Below are positions 35,318 to 46,639 of a stretch of 64,000 nt of DNA, piece after piece. A program made the translations under genes and the position numbers. The notes under the pieces are model-generated. The model was not told the origin of the DNA. It was given only the letters and a program-made list of their open reading frames with translations, and ran no database searches. Each line of letters begins with the position of its first letter. The first letter of the stretch is position 1. Origin of the DNA: Allodiplogaster sudhausi (taxonomy: Eukaryota; Nematoda; Chromadorea; Rhabditida; Diplogasteridae); the NCBI GenBank assembly GCA_945643635.1, contig CALZFC010000154.1, positions 190,303 through 254,302 on the forward strand. Reading direction: 5' to 3'.

Positions 35318-35461
35318 TTATGAGTCTTCGTACTCGTCCAAAATCGTACAGTCAAACACTCTGCTGGTCAAACAATCGTAATGAACATAACAAGGAGAAT
35401 CACAATAACATACAGTGATAAGCAATGAGAACATAATGTACAAGCTACAAGAGATCACCAT
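35318..35461 (-). CDS. small Cys-containing secreted peptide
   Basis: A 47-residue frame. MVISCSLYIMFSLLITVCYC is a strong signal peptide. The mature part begins DSPCYVHYDC, continues LTSRVFDC and ends with an acidic tail ILDEYEDS. The upstream frame is open to an alternative Met at 35521, but the signal peptide argues for 35461. A diverged homologous segment lies at 28.6-28.7 kb on the same strand. Size and Cys content fit a secreted effector, neuropeptide-like or antimicrobial peptide; none is demonstrated. It lies downstream of, and on the same strand as, the UGT. Confidence 0.45.
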   Translation of the reverse strand: MVISCSLYIMFSLLITVCYCDSPCYVHYDCLTSRVFDCTILDEYEDS

Positions 35462-35629
35462 TCCATTTTCATAACAAATGTACATGCACATGGAACCTTG
35501 CACTTTCGTGCCAACTCTCACGATGATAATTTACAACTTCTATCCCCCGCCCTCTCCTTGTTTCTCTGTATCTTTCTCCTTTTCTTTCTCTTTTTCTTTC
35601 GCGCTCTCTCTCTCTCACACAAAGATTTC

Positions 35630-36625
35630 CTATTCGTCTTTAGCCTTGGCACGTCGTGTGATCACTGGATGGAGAACGCCTGCACCGAGCTTGACACATC
35701 TCCACAGCAGCATTCCTGAGAGGAGCAGGAAGAAGAGAGCAATGCTCGCGGCAGTAAGTAAGATGTCATGGCCGTAGTGAGCAAAATCGGCCAGAAGAGC
35801 GCCCGTTACTTGCAGGTGCTCGTGGAGATTCTGGAAAGATAGGCTAAACAATTTGTCTTTTTTAGTATGTACATATATGCGAAAAATTATAAACAAAATT
35901 TATTCTAAATTCCGTGACAAAATCTTCGCCTATGCTGAAAAAAACCCAACTTTTTTATTCAACATCGTGTTAAGTTGTAAAAAAAATTTCAGTCTGAGTT
36001 CAATTATAGACCAAGAAAGAAACCTTAAACTTTGCAGCGTATTCGATAGATTCGACGAAGATCCTCTCAGGCTGTTCCGGAAAAGTTAGCAATTGCTCGG
36101 CCAGCTCCTTTGAGCGGGCGCGGGTGCTGAGCAATAAAAAAGATACGCAATTTGTCAAATGCTGCGTGGTAACAGTGAAGAGTTCGTTTAATTAATAAAA
36201 AGAATCACTTAATTTACATCTGAAAAAATATAAAAACCTTGGCTCTCGCAGAATGAAGTGCAAAGCTTCGATCATCGTTGAAGGTGAGATTTCGTATTTG
36301 CTAGAGGTAAAAGAAGATAAACAAATTATATATGAACGAATTGATATTAATATAAAATATAGATTTTTTTCCAACATCATTTTTAACATATTCGAGAACG
36401 CATTATGAATGTCTTAATAAGAATTAACACAAAAAAAGAAGACTAAAAACCTGAGCGTTCGTCCGATGCCGAGTTGCGCGGCGCGCCACGCGTTGTGCAT
36501 CTGGTCAGCGAAGAGGGGAATGGCCACGAGAGGGACGCCAGCGAAGGCAGACTCGGTCAGAGAGTTCAGGCCCACGTGAGAGACGAAGCCGACTACCCGA
36601 GAGTCATCTGGGAGATAGAGAGAGA

Positions 36626-36666
<41 letters not shown>

Positions 36667-39330
36667 GGGGGAGAGGGAAAGTCAGCGAGAGAGAGGGAGC
36701 GAGATGGAGAGAGAGAGAGAGAGTGTGAGAGACAAATACATAGCTCGTGAAAAATTATTTTGTTACTTTTGAGCATCATTTATGTATTAGCATTCATTTA
36801 TGATACGACTCACACAAGAGATCCGTCTGCGGCAACCAATCGACGGCGATCAGATTGGAAGAGTTGAACGTGACCGGACCGTCGTACTTGAAGACGAAGT
36901 TGAAATCGGGAAATGCCTGTGAAATTATCTCTCGAATCGAAAGATTTCTATTTCTAGCTCTCACTCTAACAATCTCATACTATGTAGCTTACTCCCGTCT
37001 CATTCCTTTCCCTATATCTTTCACATTATCTCCATCTATCATGTTTACCTGTGCTGCGGCGTAGAAGCTATCCAGTACGTGTTTCGGAATGATATTCGCG
37101 GGTACCTGCAAAATATAATTTTAGAAAAGTAATTTAAACTACTAATAAACAAAATTAATTGTTCGAAGAAAAAATATTTAAAAAAAATTAAAGCTAAGTG
37201 AAAGGCCAACTTGAGTCCCGAACGAAATGATGACTGTTCCGTGGCTGGCGGCGCTGTTCAAAAGCTCGTCAAAGTGCTTAAAATAGAAAGAGAAAGGCTT
37301 AATCACCAAATTCTTTTCAGTGTATTCTTTTTTTAGTGTTGTATGTAAAATACTAAACAGCTTTTAAATAAAGCATTTTATCACACAGTACTTTAAAAAA
37401 AATTAAGACAAACTCTCGAAAGTGGCTTCGGCTTCTGCATTCCGATTCCACCGATCAGCTTTGCACGTGGTGGCAGTGGTCGCGTCTCTGCGAGCAGCGT
37501 GTTCGTGTTTGCAAAGTCGAAGGTCACATTCCTGAATATTCTAGTATTATTTATTTTTCTTAAAAAACTTAACAAAAAGAAACTAAACAGTTTTCAGTCG
37601 GCGTCCTCTAAATAGCATGCCCTCTCGCCCTTGTGTCAGACAAAAAGGGAGCGAATTCAGCAATGGGTTTTGTCTCCTTACGGCTACCATGCATAGGCAT
37701 TTTTTTTTTAACTTTCTTCAACTTTTGACCTACTTGCGCTGTATATAAGTTTGGAATGGTGAAATGACACAAGCAAGCACCAACCGAGTGAGCGCGACCG
37801 CGTCCGGAAACTTGTCGCCGTATCTCGACCGGAACAAGGCTGTCTGCAGGTGTTTGTGTGTGTATTTTTTAATCTTCTTCATAATCTGATTAATTAAATG
37901 TACATAAAAAAATTTATGTATTAATTTATTGTTTAAATATTAATTTTAAAAGAAACGCAGGTTTGCAAAGGAAAGAGAGTGCTAGTCTTATGTGCTGACA
38001 TATTGCTCGGCCATGTACCAGTAGCCCTGAGACGCGTGCCACGTGCGGTACGAGTCGAGGAGGCGGTCGATAAAGTGAAGACGATTGGGCGAGACGCGTG
38101 CGTCAAGAATCCCTGAAATTTAATTGGTTAATTAATTAACAAATTTATTTACTAATAGAATTGTTAAATAGCCTAAATTAGACAATAACTATTGAATTTT
38201 TCTTTCCTTTATATGCCTGAAGCAAGGACATTTAGAAAGATGCCACAATTTACAGTAGAAAGAAGCATTCAAATACCACTGTTGAGCTCCTTTAATATAT
38301 CTTTTTAAAACATTTTAAGGTTTTTTTAAACATATTTTTTCAATTCGCTTTTATATTCTCCTAAATATGCTCTAACAGTTCTCGTAGGCCGGCAGCTCGG
38401 GTACGCCGGACGCCTTCGCCGTAATCTGCAGGGGCGGCGTCGCGACGAATGACGTCACCGGGCGGACACCAGCGGCCGCAAGCAGCCCGAACGCACAGAA
38501 GTCGTACGCTGACACGAGCGCGACGTCGTAGACGATGGACGAGAGCAGATTTTGGACATCGACAGAGTCAAGCGTGTCTTCAAGCATCTTTTCATCATCT
38601 TCATGTTTGACCAATTTTCAAAATTTCTTAAAATTTATTTCTTCTATTCAAATAAATTGGCAAGAAGCAACCGCGACTCACACGCGCACATCTTGTTAGA
38701 GAGATCGGCGAAGGTGCGTCGATGATTGGTGAGGAATGGCGTCCACGATGGCGTAAAAGTGAAGGGATCCTCAAGTTCGGATGTGTGAGAATAATAATAA
38801 TAAATAGCTTGAGATATCATTTGTACAAATACATAATTGTCAAGTGTCGAAAGAAAAGTTTGCTTCATTTGGCGTTAAAAAAAAATCTTTTTTTTTCTCT
38901 CTTCATTTCGTCTCTCTCTCACTCTCTCTCTCACTCTCTCTCTCTCTCTCTCGCTCTTCGTATATACCTGAAGATGCGCGGCCGACGTGTCCCACGGACT
39001 GCCGTCGGGGAAGTCTACAGTCACGAGACGGCGCACGGCGGCGCTGCCGTTGCTGCGCACCAGGCTGTTCATGCGCGTCAGGATGAGGTCCTGGAAGGAA
39101 GTGTGGCAAAATGGGCGCGAGATTCAAATTATGACTTTTGGTCAGTCATGGATTACGGTAAAAATGGGCCACGAACGAACCACTTGATGGCCACGACGGA
39201 CGAGTGCCTCGATGAGCCCGTCCGCAAATGCGACATGGCTCTTGCCGAGAGAGTTCAGATAGACGAGGACATCAAGAGAGCGAGCAGACGACGAGAGGAA
39301 AAGGAGAGGGAGAAGCAGAGGAAGAAGCAT
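35630..39330 (-). CDS. UDP-glucuronosyltransferase (UGT)
   Basis: ER-membrane enzyme transferring sugar from UDP-sugars to lipophilic aglycones (detoxification, endobiotic clearance). About 14 exons run from ATG at 39330 to TAG at 35630. Signal peptide MLLPLLLPLLFLSSSARS is followed by LDVLVYLNSLGKSHVAFADG, the family start containing the acceptor-side catalytic His. The N-terminal half includes YDVALVSAYDFCAFGLLAAA. The donor half includes LIGGIGMQKPKPL, HGTVIISFGTQVG, NLIAVDWLPQTDLL, and signature FVSHVGLNSLTESA...GVPLVAIPLFADQMHNA. A C-terminal helix (LLTAASIALFFLLLSGMLL) with a basic tail anchors it in the ER with a cytosolic end. The usual HGG of the signature reads HVG. Large introns hold GA/CT microsatellites. 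Confidence 0.9.
36620..36735. repeat. GA microsatellite next to a UGT 3' splice site
   Basis: Purine tract on plus, pyrimidine on the sense strand. It abuts the CCCAG acceptor of the UGT signature exon and so supplies its polypyrimidine tract. Confidence 0.85.
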
Positions 39331-39344
39331 TTCGCGTCGACCTA

Positions 39345-40240
39345 TTGAGAGGGTATTTGTCAGGAGGAGAAAAAATATTTACTCAATGGATCAGGAACAA
39401 ACTTCCTTCTCTCATTTACTTTTATAGCTGAGACGCATTCACACTTTGTTTGTGAGTATAAATGGAGAAAGGGGGCATAAGGAGGTGCGAGATCGACAAC
39501 TGAGAGGGAGAGAGTCGAGACTTCTAATTGGAGAAGAAGAAAGAGAGCAGAAGAAGTTTTTTCTCTCTCACTAAAATCAAGGTCAAAATCATACGTCCAT
39601 CAGAGGTTACGTGAGCGCTTCGCAAGTTTTGAAGTGTTGATCGACGTACCCGGAACTTGATTTTGGTAGGAGAAAAACAAAAAAGAGCAGAGGCCGACAT
39701 GGAAACAAACATGAATGGGTGTGCTCGAGTCTTCAACAATTCGAGACGATAAAAGAAGGGGAATCTCATTAAGGATATCATCTCATTAGTGAGATGATCA
39801 GCTGTCATCAGCTGCCATATGGAAGATGCAATCACAGCGGTTTAGGAGACACGAGCAAACACGGCCAAACAAAACCGAGGAGGGCTACTGATGGTTGGTT
39901 ATCTAATCAGATGGCCGTCTCATATCAAGGGAGCAATGGCCGCCTTTTGTGTACTACAGATTCTTCTACTTCAATCCCGACATTTTAAACTTCAGTGCAA
40001 CATCGAAAGTGACCAATGCTATCGTTTCTATCTACATATCTCTACCTCTCTCTCACTATTATTTTGTCTCTCTCTCTCTCTCTCTCTCTTCCTCTTTCTC
40101 ATTCACTGCAGGAAGCACATTGCCATCATCCACGAGAGCACAGGAGGAGTGGACCACTGTCATGCTCATATGTACCATCTTCCACACATAACCACTGACC
40201 AGAGCACAGCTACATATCTCTCTCTCTCTCTCTCTCTCAA

Positions 40241-40271
<31 letters not shown>

Positions 40272-40750
40272 GTCCCCTCTCTCACCTATCTATGATCTCT
40301 CACTGTCCCCTCTGTCATCTCTCTCTCCTCTCTCTCTTTCTTCTCTCTCTCTCTCTCTTCTCTCCCTCCTCTCTTTATCTTTTTACTCTCTCTGTCCTCT
40401 CTCTCTGTCCCTCTCCCTCTCCTGTCTTGTGTCCGTGTGTGAATAGTTGAAGACGCGAATGTTTATGGAAGGTTCCATTTACTGTAGTTTGTGTGCCGAA
40501 AAAGGCAGGGAGCTATACAAATCATATATATGTACATACGGATTATGAACCGGGATGAAATATGCAAACATTATAATCTCCATGATTATATTGTTTCAGT
40601 TTTGAAGAAGGCAGTAATTCGATAAGAATTAAGTTTTTTTTCAGTATTTCAGCGTTTTTCAGAAAAAAACTATACAGTTGAAAAGATGTTTGGCGGAGAT
40701 AATGGTGTTGAGAAGGGGTTTTTTATCGAATGTCCGAGGCTGTCCATCAA
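39345..40750. other. intergenic with CT microsatellites
   Basis: CT tracts at 40060-40090 and 40215-40430. ORFs here are low-complexity Leu/Ser readings. No gene is supported. Confidence 0.45.
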
Positions 40751-40757
40751 AGACATA

Positions 40758-41246
40758 CAGTCCCGCCCAACATTTCAGGTACATAGATTAATTAGATTAA
40801 TTAGATTAATTAGATTAATTAGATTAATCGAAATAATCTCAATTGAGTTTTCAGCCCATAGGACGCCTTTCAATAGAGTTTTCAGGTTAATCTAGACTAA
40901 TTAGACGCTGTTAAACACATTTGTAACATTATTTTCTCAAAATAAGTTGACATTAACGAGAAAATTCACATTTTAGCTAGAAAACCGTTCGAGAAATGAA
41001 GCGCATTGCACAAGTAATGCAGCACATTGCGCACCATTTTCAAACAGGTTTCTGGCAAAAATATGAATTTTCTCGTTAGTGTCAATTTGTTTTAAGAAAA
41101 TAATGTTACCAACTTATTTATCAGTGTGGAATTAGTCTAGATTAACCCGAAAACTCTATTGAAATGCGTCCTATGCCCTGAGAAATCAATTGAGATTATT
41201 TAGATTAATCTAATTAATCTATGTCCTGAAATGTTGGGCGGGACTG
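40758..41246. mobile_element. 0.49 kb MITE related to the 7.3 kb Tc1-like element
   Basis: It starts CAGTCCCGCCCAACATTTCAGG and ends with the inverse, flanked by TA on both sides (40756-40757, 41247-41248). The ends match the large element (CAGTCCCGCTCAACATTG). Just inside the left end is a 10-bp tandem array (ATTAGATTAA, about 4.5 copies). The whole is an imperfect palindrome (TTTTCTC.TTA.TGTCAA in both halves). No coding capacity: non-autonomous, likely mobilised by the Tc1-like transposase. Confidence 0.85.
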
Positions 41247-41319
41247 TATATTTTATTTTACTTTATTTTAATTTTTATCTTCCTCAATTGAGAATAAATT
41301 AGAAGCCTGCGAAGTTTTC

Positions 41320-41590
41320 GCATCTTCAGGAAACTCGCGTTAACCTTTCGACTCTGTCTGTGTACTTTCTAGTCTTGATATGTAAATCTCCACGTCCGTG
41401 ATTCCCCATTTACCCTTTGGTTCAATCGTCCTTCACACACAATGAGTGCCCTCTTGATAAGCAGCGCCGACAATAATCATAATAGCTCATAAGAGATAAA
41501 AGGGCATAACATCAGAGTTCAGCATCGTCGCGAATAATTCATGATCTGGTGATAGCAGAAGGGACAGAATACAAAGTACGTTTCGTTTTC
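41320..41590. repeat. diverged direct repeat, copy 1 (partner at 46.0 kb)
   Basis: About 260 bp align to 46005-46270: CTGTCTGTGTACTTT, CTTTGGTTC, GATAA.CAG and GATAAAAG.GCATAACATCA.AGTTCAG are shared in order. In this copy the plus reading is broken by stops. Confidence 0.6.
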
Positions 41591-42060
41591 AAAATAGCTT
41601 CATTTGAGTTTGAAAAGCGAAAAACAAATTAAAATATATATAGTATATACAAAGGAACAAACTAATGGTGAGTAAAAAATTTTAATGAAGTTATGCATTT
41701 TGAATGATGTTTCGCACAGAAAGTTTATCCGTATGCATGATGTTTCAATTTATGCTCGTTCAAATGTTCTGCTCAAAAACGATACAATTTATACAAATCT
41801 TAGAGTAAATGTGAAACTACTGTAAAAAAAATTATTGTAACAGTTCAAGTATGGAATAAGGTGAAACATCGAAGGTTAATATATGTATGTCACCGCAGAA
41901 GACAAGGTTAGATGACTGATAACTATCATTTATACAAATATTTACTTGCATACATGTAAGGGAAAGCGACAAACTATGCTGGAGAAAGAGACAGATATGT
42001 AGATATGCATATGAGAGATAAAGGACTTTCTATACTTACAATGAGATGCTTTCCCCAGCA

Positions 42061-44175
42061 TTAGCCTCCTCCGCCCCCACTGGCGGAGGAAAGGCCGGCC
42101 ACGTACGACAGAGGATCAAGGGGCGTCCCCAGCAGCGGCTTAAAGCAGCCAACAATCACTCTTGCAGTTGTGTGCATTTTGACACAATGAGAGGACGATT
42201 TTTTTCGAGAGAGAGAAAACACAAAAAAAAAGATAATCGAATAAAATTTGGAAAAAAACGCACCGGCTGCGCAGTAGACCGGCAAAGGAAATGAAGCGGT
42301 AGCGGCAAAGAACATGCCGCCGTCGTCGACGTATCCCTTGCCGTCCGACCTGCATGACAGCTTGTTGGACACTTCCGCCACTCCGACCAGACCCTGCAAA
42401 GAGAAGTAGAGGAAGAGAGGGAGAGAGAGAGAGGCTGAGGATATTGTAAACATACATAATTCAGGCAAAATTTCGTTAAAACCAAAAAAAGATAGATGAA
42501 AAGAGGCTGAGGGTATCGTAAAGATGTATAATTTAGGATCATCAAAATTACGTAAAACCAGAGAGATAGAGGAAGAGAGTGAGGTAGAGGATACTGTATA
42601 GGTAGAGAATTCAGGCACATCCAAAAATTTGCATAAAACCATAGAGAGATGTAGTTCTGTAGGTGAATACTGTAGATGTATCGATGCATCATCGGAAATA
42701 CATTACTAACTACATAAGCTGTGCAACCGACCTTATTGACGAACATTTTCGCTGCGGTCTTGCATGTGGCGCTCTGGCAAGGCGTCGTCGTCAGCACAAG
42801 TTGAATTGGGTCGGCGCAGGAGAAGCCGAGGCCACAAGTAGCCGCTGTTAATTAATTAATTAATTAATTATTTAATCAACAGTTCTATTCCTCATAATAG
42901 TTACTAAGTGAGTGGGAAATCAAGTAGGTGAGTGGAGCACAAGTAGCAGAACACGTGGGCGCTGTAGTTGTTGTGGTAGTGGATGGAGTGGTAGTCGTAG
43001 TCGAAGACGTGGTCGTTGCCGTCGACGTCGTCGGCATGGTCGTAGATGTCGTAGTCGGTGTAGAAGTGGTCGTGGTCACTGCTGTAGTCGTTGGGCTCAC
43101 AGCGGTTGTAGTGAGAAGCGGCGGCCTACAATTTTCTGTAAATTAATCAAAAAAAACTTTTGCTCATATGGAATTTAATCATGGGGTTTTAAATCTCTTG
43201 TTGTAGAGCTGAACATTCTCTTTCCGCTGACTTATCATGTGCTCGATATCGACGAGCTCTTTGATGTTTCCCAATGATTAAACTGTTGAAATACTGCTTT
43301 GCATGGGCGCTGCACACAAAGTGCAGCTCAAATCATAATCCGCCGAAAGGCAGCCGAGGAAATTCATTTATATTTTTAAATAATGGTTTAAATGCAATTT
43401 AAATCCAGCAGAAATTTTTTTTCACTCTAAAGATGTGTACTTCACTGGAGTCGAACCTGGGACACACAGATTTACAGTCAAGCTGTTATTAAAACTCGCA
43501 GAACTCTCTAAAATGGCTTTAAAAAATTCAGACACCCGAAACCATTTTAATCGTTTTATTGTGCTAAAAAAGTACCTATAAAAAGCTTTCGAGCGAAATC
43601 TAATTTTGTCGGGTACCCGGCCATTTGATGCCCTCACAAATCGCGTCATATGTTTTACGCCAACATGAACTTGTTCACATAGAAAAAACTTAGGTTAATT
43701 ATTTCCCGGTTACCTGCTTTAAGTTGTTTTTAATAAAGGAACTAAACATTTATGCTTAAGGAACCATGCACAGTATAATTCTACAGCAGCACATTGGGAC
43801 CAGCAAATATTTGACACGTGTTGGGGTTACTTAGAGAGCGTTTGAAATAAGTGAGTGGGTCACAGCTATAGTGAAACAAATTTGGCCGAGCCCCATGTTG
43901 CAGGCTTTTAACGCTGTACCAAATAGAAAAAATGGTTTAAGCATTCTGAAAGTACGTTTTAGACAAATGCGAATAGGCTCACGTTTATAAAACTCATATA
44001 TTAGGTGTGCAGTGTACGGCTCCTTTAAGATTGTTAAAAATCATCAATATTTTGTAGTGAGCATACCTTGTTAAGGACGGGTGCGTGGGCACCATCGCCA
44101 TACACGCCCGCGTGATGGCGACAGAGGCAGCGATGATGGAGATGAGCACGAAGAGGCGGAAGGGGGGGGGGGCAT
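42061..44175 (-). CDS. secreted Thr-rich protein with C6-like Cys domain
   Basis: Minus-strand gene. The first exon (ATG at 44175) gives a signal-peptide-like FRLFVLISIIAASVAITR followed by ACMAMVP. A Pro homopolymer precedes it: the genomic run of 11 C puts ATG out of frame with this segment, so a one-base indel or other start is implied. After an intron of about 0.9 kb comes a mucin-like exon of Thr repeats (about 43126-42950) ending TAPTCSATCAPL. Next come ATCGLGFSCADPIQLVLTTT and CQSATCKTAAKMFVNK (about 42845-42732), GLVGVAEVSNKLSCRSDGKG...FPLPVYCA (about 42397-42268), and a last exon RVIVGCFKPLL...SSASGGGGG stop at 42061. CxxxC-led paired cysteines after poly-Thr resemble nematode C6-domain proteins; that family call is tentative. 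Confidence 0.55.
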
Positions 44176-44418
44176 TGGCAAGAGACGGCTGAGAGACGTT
44201 GAGATACTGCTGTGAGAGTCTATCTATATATGGCCGAATATGAAAGGAAATCTACCCGCCCCTATGGCACCATAAATGAATACACTAAGCACAGGTTAAC
44301 GGCCAAAGGGAAGATGCTTCAACGTTCTCTGGCAGAACCTTTTGTCAACTCATCGTGCTGTCCTTGCTTGCTTCTCGCTGTCGTGATGAGAGTTCACACA
44401 TTACGCCGTTCGACGTAT

Positions 44419-44433
44419 CATGTATAAGAGAAA

Positions 44434-44482
<49 letters not shown>

Positions 44483-44567
44483 AGGGAGAGGGATGGAGAG
44501 AAAGAGAGAGAGAGAGGGAAAGAGAGAGAAAGAGAGAGAGGGGAGAGAGAGGGAGAGAGAGAAAGAA

Positions 44568-44618
<51 letters not shown>

Positions 44619-44662
44619 AAGAGAGAAGGTAAGAGAGAGAAAGAGAGTAAGGGAGAGAAGAT
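44419..44662. repeat. long GA microsatellite
   Basis: About 240 bp of polypurine GAGAGA with GGGG, AAAG and AAGGAA interruptions. Confidence 0.95.
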
Positions 44663-44699
44663 AGTGAAATCTCCAATTGTAATGAAAAGGGCAAGTTAA

Positions 44700-45995
44700 G
44701 GATGAAATGAGACATGTTTGAGTAGATTTCATCTCCCTGTTCGCTTGCGCAAATTCCATGCACTTCCCTTGAGGGCATGTAAACTCAATTGTTTTAATTA
44801 GTAAAAAGGGGTTTATTTGAGTTAAAATAATAATGGCATTACATAAAACAACAACAATTATACGCATCGCATAAATTACAGTACTTGGCAGGTGAAAATT
44901 CGACTTGATGTAACTCGCAAAGGTTTTCTCTCAAAACAACAGAAACGACCTTTCAGCCGGAAAGCGAGTAATCTGGGCGTCGTTTCACTCGCAAACTTTG
45001 GGGAGATACTCTGCCTGAGCGATCGAGTGTTCGGCTTCCTAACGCGTTTCAACGAGATTTCGATCTTTTTTTACTATGACTATATTTTTTGTACTTGCAC
45101 TAATGGATAGAATTGTATTTTGTTGCGTAACCTAACAAGGGAAGCCTTTTCACATAACCCAGCCAATTGCAACCACAGTAAAATACCCTTAAGAGTTCCC
45201 TTTATTATCGGTATTAACAAAACAGTTGCAGCAAAACGTCACCAAAGGGAATCGAACCCACACCTCGAAATGTAAAGGCGGAAGCGTAATCCACTGCGCC
45301 GCCAACAACGCGGATGTGGAGCGAAAACCACGACTGATAAAGTTCGAGCATGTCGTATGTAAATTTTATTCATTTTTCAAAAATCGCAAGCTACCACACG
45401 TGTGCTTCTGATTCTGGAAACGCGCATTCTGTATACCCATGCTCATGGCGGATCCGGATTCCTTCTTCATGGACGTCAATTGAACCGGCTGCTTGTAACT
45501 ACGCGGCAGATCACTGTAGTCATTTCTCTTTGTTTGTAATAAAACCAAAAAAAAATTGTTGAGCCCACTTTCGCGTTAGCACGGATTCGGAAGGAATGCG
45601 GCACATATGAGGGTGAAGCGAGAGCAGTGTGAACGACGCATGGAAAGCGAAAGGGGACGAGCAGCATCCTAGACAAGGTCCGCTTTTCACTTTCACCACC
45701 GACGTAGTCGGCGAAGAAGTGAGACAGTCAACGACCTCACAAACCTTTTTCCCCTTATAAATAAGTGTGAACGATGCGACAGATTTTTCGGTGATCGACC
45801 TCCTTTTAATTTTAATTAAAATTAGGTCGATCACCGAAAAATCATTTATTGCCACGTTCACCCTAGGAGTAGGCACTCTCTCATTTTTCGCAGGTCGCAT
45901 AACAATGCGGCGGGGAGCCTAATGCCCGAGGTAGCACATCACAAGATGGATATTTTTTTTTAATATATTTTTTAAACTATATTTTTCAATAGAGA
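44700..45995. other. intergenic; tRNA-like remnant and a hairpin
   Basis: Minus-strand 45305-45240 resembles a decayed tRNA (A-box GCGCAGTGGATTACG, B-box GGTTCGATTCC) but does not fold well. A strong inverted repeat at 45782-45843 is listed separately. No gene is supported. Confidence 0.4.
45782..45843. repeat. perfect 20-bp-arm hairpin
   Basis: GATTTTTCGGTGATCGACCT and its exact reverse complement enclose an AT-rich loop of about 22 bp. Weaker pairing continues outward (GTGAACG/CGTTCAC), suggesting a small MITE or structured element. Confidence 0.85.
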
Positions 45996-45998
45996 ATA

Positions 45999-46280
45999 TT
46001 GTGGATACATTCGTCAAACTCACGTGAACTTTACGAATCAGTCTGTGTACTTTTTCTTCTTCACATGTCCACTTCCGTAATGAAGCTTCCCCCCTCCCCC
46101 TCCCTCCTCCTATTTGCCCTTTGGTTCGTTCAATGCCATCCTGATAAACAGTGTGTTGATGATAACTATAATAGTTCGCAGCAGATAAAAGTGCATAACA
46201 TCAAAGTTCAGAATCGTGGCGCAGAAGTCATGATTGTGGTGATAGAAAGGACATCATACAAAGTAATATTAAGTGTATAG
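45999..46280 (+). CDS. possible small secreted peptide (repeat copy 2)
   Basis: The internal Met at about 46080 gives MKLPPSPSLLLFALWFVQC, a plausible signal peptide, followed by HPDKQCVDDNYNSSQQIK and about 30 more residues. The frame is broken in the homologous copy at 41.3-41.6 kb, so it may be only a repeat. The mature start has C-x5-C spacing, as in the 35.3 kb peptide; this could be coincidence. Confidence 0.25.
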   Translation: MWIHSSNSRELYESVCVLFLLHMSTSVMKLPPSPSLLLFALWFVQCHPDKQCVDDNYNSSQQIKVHNIKVQNRGAEVMIVVIERTSYKVILSV

Positions 46281-46639
46281 TACATACAGAAAGAGGGATA
46301 ATATTCGCACTCAGAGCGCCATATACCCATAATACTATATATCTGTGAACTATTTCCTAATACAATACTTACCTAGTTCGATTGTGTAGTTCAAGAAATT
46401 GACAGGATAATTACTCACAATATTTATATGTACCAAATGTCGCTCATCTGTAAAAAGTTGTTATATGGATATTCCGTAGTACTAACGGATTTCTATCCAG
46501 ACTATTTAGTTAGCTGATTCTTTTTTTGTTGTACGTTCATATGAATTTTTGCATCAAAATAACTTTATTGCAATAAGATAAACAAATAAACAGAAACACA
46601 TGCATATTTACATATGTACAAAGGAAAAAGAAGACCGCC

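Noticed and set aside
43430..43500. tRNA-Tyr-like 3' half on minus (CTGTAAA loop, GGTTCGA)
   Set aside because: The 5' half is missing and stems have mismatches; a remnant only.
45240..45306. tRNA-like sequence on minus
   Set aside because: Has A- and B-box-like motifs, but acceptor, anticodon and T stems do not pair properly; at most a decayed tRNA or SINE head.
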